Shown: one piece after another, positions 13,901-25,900 of the stretch
How the letters are laid out: the number at the start of each line of letters is the position of its first letter
Position numbering within the stretch: the stretch's first letter is position 1
DNA from: Bugulina stolonifera
Lineage: Eukaryota > Bryozoa > Gymnolaemata > Cheilostomatida > Bugulidae
DNA: 64,000 nt
NCBI GenBank assembly: GCA_935421135.1
Contig: OW285188.1
Coordinates: forward strand, 26,319,933 to 26,383,932
Direction: 5' to 3'
Notes under the pieces: model-generated
Seen by the model: only the letters and a program-made list of their open reading frames with translations
The model's database searches: none
What the model was told of the DNA's origin: nothing
Program-made: the position numbers and the translations under genes

Positions 13901-16900
13901 AGCTACAACATTTCACAGTTGTATATTTTGTCAAAAGTATATAAACACAAACAACAACAGCATGTAACTGCAACTGTATGAAAACTACAGTAATTCAACA
14001 AAACAGCTATGACATTGACATCAACATTAGAGAAGGGAAGGAGTTGAAGTTTATCAACAAAATTATAATAAACAAAAGTATTATTCAATAAAATACATGT
14101 ATTTCCCTTGCCACAACCTACCTGTAGACTTTAATATATAACACCAGTAACGTTATTTGAACAACAGCTATAAGGAAAAGGTAAAAGGTTGAAGCCTATA
14201 AAACATACATACCTGTGTAAAGGAGTTTCACCAATTTATCTAGGATATATACATGTACTACTCACTGGGTTTTCTCTAATATTATTATAATTTTGTTAAT
14301 TTAAGGAATTTATCTGTGGGAGCTGTCAGGTCTTGCATCAAATCCATGAAAACACCAGGCCCTGACTGGGGTTTGAACCAATGGTCTCTACAGTGCCTAA
14401 TCGCCTAGAAAAGTGAACAGAAGACATTGCCACAACACCAGTACAGCAATGTTAGAAAAAGACAGCTTCACCAGCGAGCAGTAGATATGAAAAATATAAA
14501 TTAGGGTATTATTTCTGCAAAATTAAATTCCTCACCAGCTTCCTTTGGATCACTAAACACTGTATTCCAAGTATCCTCACCACTTGTGACAACATCTTCC
14601 AAAAATGCTAAATGTTTTATAAATTGGCAGCACTAGTAAAAACTGGCCTCAAAGTTAAATCCATGGCCGAATATAACCTTAGCAAGAAATACCAAATCAT
14701 ACTGACAGTAAATTCAATGTAAACTAAAAATATAGTATTGTAATGGTTTCTGTGATTTGGTGCGGTCGTCCTTGGACGACTATCGACCCAGAAATGAAGT
14801 GCCTATGAGTGGTAATAGGACTTCGCATTACATGAAAGATCGAGCGGTCTCAGTAGCCCAAATACTACCAAAGACGACCCATCTGATCTCAAGTCCGACC
14901 TTCAGACTATACAGTGAAAGAGAGTAGTTCAACCTAGTAGGCGGTTCGCAAAGCGAATGACCTAGTAAAAGGAAGAGAAAGTCCCTGTATCAAGTATAGA
15001 TGTGTCTTTATTGAAAGCCAAGTGTAGACTGAGACAATGAACAGTAAAACAGTGCCCTTTATATAGTATAAGGACTTCCGGCCGACGTGACGTCGGGAAA
15101 AGACGACGTGTGGTCGTCCGGAAGTTGCGCAACAAGATGGCCGCCGGAAGCCCGACGGCCGACCCAAAATAGGTCGGGTTCTACAAAAGTTGCTTATAAT
15201 GGTCCAATTCATGTACAAAATGAATATCAATGGATTCTGAGAGGTCGGGCCTCTGTACATGGGTATAAAAGGCATAAAAAGGACTTAGTGACATTCATGT
15301 GACTATGTACAACAACATATAGTAAGATACATGAATAAGGAATGAGCATAAACACATGGGGACATGTATATAGACGGTAATTAAGTACTTTGAACATGCA
15401 ATGCAGTTAAAGGTAAGTATACGAGCACTAATTGTGAGAATGTTAGTGTCAGGTGAGTAGCGCTGTAACAACTACTAGGCACTTAGGGTGCGGTGGAGCT
15501 TCGTCCGGGAGTTGGGGTCGTATACAAATGTCCTGTACCATCACATAGCCCCCCGATCCTTGGCACTATCTCTTCGAGTATGTCTAAGGATCTGCTCCGT
15601 GAGCCGTTGGTGGAGGGATATTTCGTCCTGTACGGCTTCCGTCTGCTGGACTATAGTAAGCCGGTCTCTAACATGTGAGTGAAGAAGTCTCTGCTGGAGT
15701 ATGTGCAATTGGTGCCTGAGGCGTCCGAGACGATTGTTTAAAGTGGCACACAATCGTTCTCTCTCCTTCTGGAATTCTGCTGTAGGGGTGCGGGACTCAA
15801 GAGATTTCTTTGCGTTTTTAGTATCTGGAGGGCTGGTCGACAATGGGACGGCCTTGTCTGATCCGGTTCTAGCCTTAGGCGGCCGGGGCCGACGTTTGGG
15901 TATGTCGTAAGTATCAGTCCCTCTGTGGTCCAAGGCTGGAGGGTCCATACGAGTCTGTGGTCGCTTTGGACTGCCTAGTCGCTCCCAGGGCGACTTTCTT
16001 TTACTTGTTTTCTTTGGGGCAGGAGGAGGTGTCAGTCGCACCACTGCTGCTCTGGCTTCAGCTTCTGGAGGAGCTGGTATAGTGAAAGGTTTTGGTCCTA
16101 CGTCTGCTGGGATACATGAGGGGTAAGCGACCCTCTTGTCGAGCTTCATCGCCTTGAGGAAAAGCTGGAACATGTGGGAATCCACTTCATACTGGATGGC
16201 TCCGTGGCCTGTCTGGCTTTGGTGCCGATAGACAGTCTCTGCATCACGGGCGCTGACTCCACAGGAACAGAAGAACTGGGTAAAGTGTTGGCGTGTGTGA
16301 GCCTTGATGGTATTCTCCGTCCCTTCTAGCTTACATAGTCGACAATAGGAGTTCCTTCCTTTACATCGGGCTGTCCGACGTATATCACTACTGGTCCGTG
16401 GAGAGATCCAGCAAAGTTGAGACTGCGGCATAGGCGTCTCTGGAGAGGTCTCTATAAGAGAAAGTGTAGATACAAGAGGTTGATCATTTAGATTATCAAT
16501 GTTTGCGTAGGCCGAGTCGTCTTCGTCACCCGACTCAGTCACATGGTGTACAATGTCATTGGAGTACATATGCGCGTCCGAGGTCGTCCCGGAGGGGAGG
16601 CGGTGCATGTCCGAGTCGGTTAGGACGGCATCGTCCCGAAGCACCGAAGGTACTTCAGTATGACCCGACCCGACTGGCACGACCTCATCCCTCGAGGAGT
16701 TCCCGAGATCAGCATATAAGTCGTCGTCGTCCAAAAGCAACAGTACCTCGTCCAAGTCTATTGGCTCACCTGGCAAGTCCATGAGTAGGCCGACTAGGGA
16801 GGGCACCGTCCTTGTTGAGAAGTCTCGAATAGAGTGCTCCGTTGTCCGACTAGGTGTTGACTGAGTGGTGGTGGTGAAGGTACTGGGGGATCCATCTGGA

Positions 16901-19900
16901 TCCTGGCCTTTTATAGGTGTGGGGGCTGCCCTGGTTCTCCTTGTGGTGTGCGACGTTATGTCTGCAACACCTGGCTTCTCACCATGTAGTAGATCTACGT
17001 TGCGGCGGAAGTGCACTTGTCTGACCCCTGTTGTTAGATCTATTTTGATCTCAAGGTTGTCTGGGTCACCGGATCCGTCTGTGGAATTGGAGAGTAAACA
17101 CGGGCCTGGCCGTGTCGGCCTACGATAGGTAGTCGTCTGGGCAGCCCATTTGTGATGAATTCTTTCTAGTATAACCTCTGGGGGTCGGCCTCGCTTCCAC
17201 CGGGCCTTCCTCCTGTATGATAGGGGTCTGTGTTCCCTAGTGTAGGGCGTAAGCATCCGGACGTAGGAGGGTCTACCTTTTGAACCTCTGCCCCAGTCGG
17301 GCGGCGGGAATATCGGGTGCTGGAAATAGTCGACAGCACCTTCCTCGAGGCGGTTTGTGCCTTGTCTACGCTCCTGGATGCGCGGCTTTTTAGCCTGTCG
17401 GCCCTGGTCCTCTACTTGCCTCTTTTTCTTCGCTGTTCCTCCCTCGGCTTCTAGCCCCCCTATCGGGTGGCCAGGACGTCGGCATTGTACTTCGACGCCA
17501 TGCGGAGTTGTACTGGGCGGTAATGATCCTTTTCCTCCCTCGGCCCTGGATCCTCTGTGGGGGTGTCCTTGACGTCGGCATTGATCATCAACGTCGGGCG
17601 CAGGTGTACTAAGTGATGAGCTTCCCGTTCCTCCCTCGGCCCTGGATCCTCTGTGGGGGTGTCCTTGACGTCGGCATTGATCATCAACGTCGGGCGCAGG
17701 TGTACTAGGTACTGAATTATCCGTTCCTCCCTCGGCCCTGGATCCTCTGGTGGGGTGTCCTTGACGTCGGCATGAGTCATCGACGTCGGGCGGAGGCGTA
17801 CTAGGCTTCATCTCAGGCATCGTCCTCAATGTATAAGGGCTTCCCGTTCTATTGACACACGGCCATTGATCTCGGCTGGTGTATACCTTAGCGGTATGGC
17901 AGTTTACAGAGCACTTGTGTTTAGTCAGGTAGGGCATCCCTAGGACGCCATCTTCTGGTATGGAGCCGATGAGGAACAGTTCTTGGCTAAAGGTACGACC
18001 GACTACCATAGGTAGCCTTACCATTCCCTCGAACCTGAGAGTCGAGCCGTCGGCCATCTTGCCATATGGCTGACTTACTGGTAGGACCTCTAGGTCGGGT
18101 CTCTGCAGCTTCTTCAGGATGCGGGGTGATATTAGGTTGGTCGTACAGCCCGTGTCCAAGAGTAGGGTTACATCTTGGCTACATAGTCGTCCTTGTATGT
18201 ACAGGCTAGGTACATGCGGCTTTACATACGTCACTTGAGTCACTGTTTTAGAAGGGGGGTCGGCCTTGCCGACCGGATACTTGGGACGGTCTTCCGAGAT
18301 GGAAAGGTGAGAGGTGCGAGGAACTTGTAGGGCCCGAGTGCCAGCCTCTACTGTCTCGGGCCGGAGCCTTTTCCCGACTCGGGTACTGGCGGCTCAGGAT
18401 ATGTGGGGGGAGCGTTCCCATTGGTCCGTTGAGGAGGGGGACCAGGCTTTTTGCTGGTCTGCCAGGAGGGTCTGTTCCGAGGTCCTGGCACTCTGGGGGC
18501 GTCTAGTAGTCCTCGAAGTCGTCTGACTTCTTGGCTGAGTGTCTGGATGGCCTCTTTCAGGTCGTTGATCCAGGTCAGGTCGGAGTCCACTGTATTTATT
18601 TGGGGTGTCTCCGGCTCGGGTTCTGTGACTGCCCTGATTTGGTGTGCTTTACTTCCACGGGAAGGTCCCTTGACGAGCAAGAAGTCGTTTCCGGCTCGGA
18701 CGGCCGAGTCCACATCTCTGGGGTTTATTGCCAAGAGGTGTCTCTGTAGGTGTCCGTCCTCAAGAGAGTTACTGAAGTTTTCCACAGCCAATACCCGGCG
18801 GTGCGCTTCGGGTAGTTCCTGGAAAGCCACATGTACAAGTTTCTTGACTAAGGTGGCATGTTCTTGTAATGACATGCCGGGATCTTTCCGCAGCTGTATG
18901 AGCTGGAGTCTAGCTTCTTTATCAGTTAACCCGTATCGGGCGCGTAGAGCTTCGAAGATCCCTTCTGAGGTGCCGGGTCGGCCACATTCTTGTGCCGGTC
19001 CCTTGAGGGCCTCTCTTAGGTGAAGGTACATGGCTGCCGGGCTCCAGTCGTTTGCCTCGGCTATGGTCAGGAACTGTTCTATAAAGAACTCGACGTCTCC
19101 TTGTCCGTCGAACTGTGGTGTCTTGAAAGAGGGTTGAGGCGGCTGAGGTCGAGCTACTTCTATGTACTGTCCGATTACCTCTACTAGCCTGTCTATATCG
19201 CTAGCCATTGCTGAGTATAGATGGAGCCTCTTTGGTGAAGGGGACGTGTCGTCCTCGGTTTGATGTCTGTAGGGTGTCGGGTAGTTAGTTTAACTACTGT
19301 GGTTTGTCAGGCCGGGTCGGCCTGATGGTCGTACTGAGTACCGTCGATCTATTCTGGATCTGAGGTCGGTCTTTGATTGAAGATCCGGCGTAGGTCGGGC
19401 TACATCCAGCGGAACCACGAGAATTATGGGTGCACTTTAGCGTTTGTCACCTTCTCGTATCCAAGGTTCCCGGGTCCGAGTCCTAAATCGCCGTAGAAGT
19501 ATTGAAGAATGAGGTCGGTCGGTCACCCGAGGCCGAGGTCACCTTCCTTCTCTTCGTATCGTAAGAGTACGACCTTAGAATCCCACCGCTGCCACCAATG
19601 TAATGGTTTCTGTGATTTGGTGCGGTCGTCCTTGGACGACTATCGACCCAGAAATGAAGTGCCTATGAGTGGTAATAGGACTTTGCATTACATGAAAGAT
19701 CGAGCGGTCTCAGTAGCCCAAATACTACCAAAGACGACCCATCTGATCTTCAGACTATACAGTGAAAGAGAGTAGTTCAACCTAGTAGGCGGTTCGCAAA
19801 GCGAATGACCTAGTAAAAGGAAGAGAAAGTCCCTGTATCAAGTATAGATGTGTCTTTATTGAAAGCCAAGTGTAGACTGAGACAATGAACAGTAAAACAG

Positions 19901-22900
19901 TGCCCTTTATATAGTATAAGGACTTCCGGCCGACGTGACGTCGGGAAAAGACGACGTGTGGTCGTCCGGAAGTTGCGCAACAAGATGGCCGTCGGAAGCC
20001 CGACGGCCGACCCAAAATAGGTCGGGTTCTACAAAAGTTGCTTATAATGGTCCAATTCATGTACAAAATGAATATCAATGGATTCTGAGAGGTCGGGCCT
20101 CTGTACATGGGTATAAAAGGCATAAAAAGGACTTAGTGACATTCATGTGACTATGTACAACAACATATAGTAAGATACATGAATAAGGAATGAGCATAAA
20201 CACATGGGGACATGTATATAGACGGTAATTAAGTACTTTGAACATGCAATGCAGTTAAAGGTAAGTATACGAGCACTAATTGTGAGAATGTTAGTGTCAG
20301 GTGAGTAGCGCTGTAACAACTACTAGGCACTTAGGGTGCGGTGGAGCTTCGTCCGGGAGTTGGGGTCGTATACAAATGTCCTGTACCATCACAGTATTGC
20401 CTAAAAAGACTATTCAGCTACCTAAAATACTCGACAAACTATCATGCATGTAGGTTACTAGGCAGCATGCAAGTACACTAATAGACAGCATGCAAGTACA
20501 CTAATAGGCAGCATACAACTTCATTACCTGTGGTCTCTTGTGGACTTCTGAAAGCAATGAATCACCTCAATACAACAAAAATAGAGAATACAAACAAAAC
20601 GATTACTTTAATTGCGGTCAACCAGTGAAACCAAGCTCAATCCAAATACATAGTTTCTCCTAGTACCATCTAGACTAAACAGTGACAGGATTCTTCTTAG
20701 CTCTCTGTGAATTTCAATTTGTCATAACCTCATTCTTTGCCTCACTTACTAAACTTGGAAGTAGTTTGCAGTAGTAGAGCAATATCTACAACTGTTGAAA
20801 TTCAATACTTAAACTATGTGCAAAAACAAATAGTATTCCTACCTATTCTAGAATAAAAATATCAACGTTAGATTAAAATATTTTATATAAAACAATACAA
20901 CAATTGCTATATTATTTACATTAAATATTCGATACAATAATGATCATTAAATATAAATTAATTATCTAATTCCCTGTTCTATTAAAAACGATTTATTTCT
21001 ATTCTATATTTTAATTGTTATTTATTGAATATCGACTCTTGTTCTTGTGACAATCCAGTAAGCAATATATTTATTTATACTTGATGTAGGCGTATTGCTA
21101 CAACAATTATTATCAAAATAATTTATTTCATATAAAAATTAATGAAAATATAAATAATTATGGTTATCATTATGATATGATTACTATTTGATTATCTAAT
21201 TCTATTGATTCGCTTCTAATTCTATTATTTATAATAATCACTATAATAAATAATTATTTATTTTTTTTATATAATTAATATAATGTTTAATTTATTATTT
21301 ATATGTTATATTATTGAATGCAGATTCTTTCTCTAGTGATAATCTAACAAATACAAATATTTATGTTATTGTTATATACAACATCATGGATGATCATATT
21401 TATTAAATAATTATTAATATTTATTTTTAATTTTTGTATTTTATATTTTATTAGCAAAGTAAGAAAAATACAACTATCTCCGATATTTATCACTCAATCA
21501 AACGTCAAATTTCAATAGAGTACAACAATTAACTTTTGAGATTTAGGTTTAGAGCTAAAAAAACTTTTAGATTCAACTGTTTGGCCACTGTCCTTATCAA
21601 AAAGTTTTCATGGCTCTGCAAACGCATTCGGAAAGCTGAAAATACTAAAGAAAGTGGAACCCATATTCAAGTCCTATGAAACCATTGATTCAATGACTAA
21701 CTTTGTTAGTAAAGCAGAAGGATTTATTTGTGTGCAGGTTGCTGGTCCAAGCTACTATAAACTTACTTTGACATTTCGGGATTGACTTAACACGCTGTTA
21801 TCAAACAAACGATCGCTAGATTAGAGGGAAATTTTACGATCAGCAGTCACTCAGCAACCAGTAAACCTATTTCGATTGCGAAAACTGCCGTATCTTCAGC
21901 AAAACTAGTCAATTACCATGAGGGTACACGCCTGCTGACAGTGTACCCACCAAAATTGAGGTGGGTACACGCCGTATACTCCCGTATAACCACAATTCGA
22001 ACACTGGTTGGAAGCATAGAGACCTACATGCACATATACATGTATATACATGTATAAGAGTCAATGCTTAGAGACAACAGTGCACATTGTGCACAGAAGA
22101 AGGGTCATGAGTAGTGGTGGACTAGTGGCTAGAGCACTCACTCAGCTTCAACCAGACTAGTTCAGCCAGAAGCACTGGCAGTTATTTCTAGTGAATGAAC
22201 CATGTACAAGTATAACACTGAACCATGTACTAGTATAACACTGAACCATGTACTAGTATAACACTGAACCATGTACTAGTATAACACTGAACCATGTACT
22301 AGTATAACACTGAACCATGTACAAGTATAACACTGAACCATGTACAAGTATAACACTGAACCATGTACAAGTATAACACTGAACCATGTACAAGTATAAC
22401 ACTGAACCATGTACAAGTATAACACTGAACCATGTACAAGTATAACACTGAACCATGTACAAGTATAACACTGAACCATGTACAAGTATAACACTGAACC
22501 ATGTACAAGTATAACACTGAACCATGTACAAGTATAACACTGAATAATGTACAAGTATGACACTGCACCATGTACAAGTATAACACTGAACCATGTACAA
22601 GTATAACACTGAACCATGTACAAGTATAACACTGAACCATGTACAAGTATAACACTGAACCATGTACAAGTATAACACTGAACCATGTACAAGTATAACA
22701 CTGAATAATGTACAAGTATGACACTGCACCATGTACAAGTATAACACTGAACCATGTACAAGTATAACACTGAACCATGTACAAGTATAACACTGAACCA
22801 TGTACAAGTATAACACTGAACCATGTACAAGTATAACACTGAACCATGTACAAGTATAACACTGAACCATGTACAAGTATAACACTGAATAATGTACAAG

Positions 22901-25900
22901 TATGACACTGCACCATGTACAAGTGTAACACTGCACCATGTACAAGTGTAACACTGCACCATGTACTAGTATAACACTTACATGTGCTGTTGCTGGAACT
23001 GCTGGCCACAAATGCTGCTACCTGTAACATCTGTTCAAGGTGTTCACAGAATTCCTCATAGAAAGGTTGTATCACAGATGACCTAGCTGTACTCAGAATC
23101 TGGAGGGAAAATAATGCCAAGATATACATACTGTAGGAAAATAACATCATTGTTATAATGCAACATTATAGCAAATAACATAACAACACACATTGCTGTT
23201 CAAACAGACAATTCTGCTAAAAACAAACATCCCACATTTAAACTATTCCTTCCAATGTTCATACATAAGTTATGAATCAAACACCGCCATCTAAGCTGAT
23301 ATGCATATCACATAAGGTAGGCCTTCTTCAGTAGCAGAATGTAAACATAGTACATTGCATGAGCTACCAGTCTCAAGCAGTTAAAATATAAGCTTATATG
23401 ATAACATGGCACACCTTCCTCTTAGACATGGCAGCTTTGACCAGTCTGTCCAAAGGTTCTGTGCTCTCCTTAAACACGTCTACCATGACCTCCATAAGAA
23501 GAGAGTTTACGTTCCTCTCCAGATCATGGATCTCTGTAACCACTGTCTCACAGTCTTCTCTCAGATCCTCTCTGTAACACAGCCAGTCCACCACGCATAT
23601 ATACTATGATAACCTACACGTATATCAGCCCCTCTCTCTCTCCCAACAAGAGGTTCACTACCCATATACAGTATCTCAATAGGGTGAAAGTGTAACATGT
23701 ACAGGGAGAAGCATAGTAGCGCTACTAATAGACCTTTGCTCTCGTTCGTCACGTACCTCACTTGTTGTAGTTCTGTATGACGTCTGCTACTCTTGCTTAG
23801 AAACACAACTTTGGATCCCAATTTCAAGATCTGGTGGTAAAGAAATTTGTTGGGAAATGTATAATTGCTACATTTTAGTGATAATGTCCTATATACAAAA
23901 CTCATGTTCTTACAGGAAACTCTATGAAGTAACAAAAACCAAACTAACCTCATTTGGATATATATATTATTATATAAGCATTGCCATACTATGACAGCAC
24001 ATATGCAAAGTCTAAGTCCTAATATGTGTATTAGAAAGCAAACTTCACCTTGATACAGCTGTGTACTATACACTCTCTCTTGTTAGACTTGGAGACACTC
24101 ATGCTTGCTACAGACAACGAGTGCCTCACTGCTTTTTCTACTAAATATTCAAAGTCTCCATCGTCTAGCTCCTTTGGCTTTGACTTCACATACGACAAGA
24201 TCTACATTTAAATATAATGTCTTTTACAGCTATTCCATACTTAGGAAGTGTCTCCATGACAGATCAACATTATTATTGCTAAAAAATGATGACCTTTTTC
24301 AACATACATGTAGATGGTACGAACGCACCATCCCAAACTAAACACTGAAATACCATTCTCTTGCAAAAAAACTAAGCGGGTTAGGTATTGGTTGAACCAC
24401 CATTTTGCCAAATCAATCTATGGCACAGGCCGGTGACGAGATCACTTCCTGTCACATTCATCATCTTAAACTACTGCACACATAAAAATTGATACAACAG
24501 TTACCTGGTCAATTATATTGATGAACAGACCATCTTCAAGGCCTCCAACATTGCGCTCCATCCAATTTTTGTTTTGAATAGCAGCTGTTATTTCATCCAA
24601 TGCACCATATATTTGAGTAAAGACTGCAAGTTTGCTTTCCTATTGTAGAATGTAACATTATATAAAATTTAGTTAAAATTTTTTTTTCATCTGCCGTAGC
24701 TATTGGGCTCAATTGGAGATATAAGTGAATATAATGCATCAACTGATGCAAAACCTTAGAGAGTTGAGTTGAAATGGCATCACACTCAGCACCTGTAGAT
24801 TTTACTTGTTACATGTATATGTAATCCTATGTAATCTACATGTAATTTTGTGTGCAACATAGTACATTACACCAGCATCGTGTTTGTTTTGTAAGATAGA
24901 AACATGTTTTTCAAGTTGTTACACAGACCAAAAAGGAAGAGTGTTACTTACACGTCGCTTAGTGAACCTGTGAGTTTATTTGAGTCCATGCTACTGTGAG
25001 TTGTAATGCATGTACTGTCTTACCTTAGCCTGACTATTGCGAGGATATTTCAAACACGTCTGACAGCATTTGTTAACACTGGGTGCTACCTTCTTAACCA
25101 CCAGAGCAGCTGTCCCTAGGACATGTTTCTTCTTCTCACTCCGTAGGTCTCTCTGCTGCTTAGCAATCAGGTTGAACAGGATGAGAAGTCCCTCCGTGTA
25201 TTGCTTGAACCCCTTCACCAACTCATCTAGACTCTCTATCTGGTTCATACTTCTTAGTAATTCCTTTATCCAAGAGAGAACCCTTAAAATCCTGTCGTTC
25301 TCTACGTCCTCGATAGCAAGAAATACCTGTGAGTAAGTACCCATCATCAGGATACCATGTATTTTCTCAATATACGCTGATAGTACTACACATGCTTTGA
25401 GTAATTATTTCAGTTTCAAGTCTGCAACCCCCTGTGATATACTATAGCATTGAAATGATACAAACTTGATGACTTGAATACCCAATATCTCACACACAAC
25501 ACATACTCATGAACACGAACAAAAATTGTAAAAGATATACTGCACTTACCTTATACATGTTTTCGACTAAATTTTTCAAGTTGTGAGCAAATATTACATG
25601 ACTGCTACTATCTATGGTGACAAAATTCTGGCTAGCCAGTACCGTATTTCTAGCTGATAGTTCGAGTTGATTGCAAGCTATTTCTATTTTGGCTGTACTT
25701 TCCTACAGTGAGTAATATAGAACTAAAACAGTATTGCAGTACAACTAGATGCAGAAATAGTGTGAGTAAATAAAAAAGCTCTAGTTAAAAAAAGAAAACG
25801 GCATGTATATTGAGCAAAATTCTTAGTAAAATTGATTGGCTGTAGTTGAAAATCTAATTGACATAGTCACAACTGAATAAAAGTTTCCACAAACGTATTC

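Larger units (their letters stand above)
14735..20397 (-). mobile_element. LTR retrotransposon encoding Gag and a protease/finger ORF but no polymerase; with target site duplication
   Basis: Full element is 14739-20393, flanked by GTAT at 14735-14738 and 20394-20397. Read on the minus strand the order is: 5' LTR (19599-20393), 1-nt gap, primer-binding site (19578-19597), leader of about 370 nt, gag (18348-19208), -1 frameshift module (18331-18375), protease ORF (15541-18369), short G-rich tract, 3' LTR (14739-15545). Both LTRs begin TGTGATGG and end CCATTACA on the coding strand. Gag and retropepsin are Ty3/gypsy-like in style. No reverse transcriptase (no YxDD block), RNase H or integrase motif is present, and the second ORF ends within the 3' LTR, so nothing is missing through an obvious internal deletion of a downstream pol. 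The element is inserted in sense orientation in an intron of the catenin-like gene, 131 bp upstream of exon 14536-14607. Confidence 0.93.

Noticed and set aside
14934..15275. 113-codon ORF repeated in both LTRs
   Set aside because: Lies across TATA, poly(A) and U5 sequence, resembles no protein, and is duplicated only because the LTRs are identical.
18451..19023. 190-codon plus-strand ORF opposite gag
   Set aside because: Antisense shadow of a GC-richer coding region; no recognisable domain.
20528..20547. 20-nt microexon flanked by TTTCAG and GTAATG in the catenin-like gene
   Set aside because: Inclusion after exon 22982-23099 would create an immediate TAA, whereas the direct junction to 14607 keeps frame.
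22197..22976. CRISPR-like array
   Set aside because: Head-to-tail identical 23-bp units with no unique spacers, in a eukaryotic intron.
22253..23150. Three long overlapping minus-strand frames (228-283 codons)
   Set aside because: Produced by a 23-bp repeat without stops. Only 22982-23099 is an exon; the remainder is intron and minisatellite.
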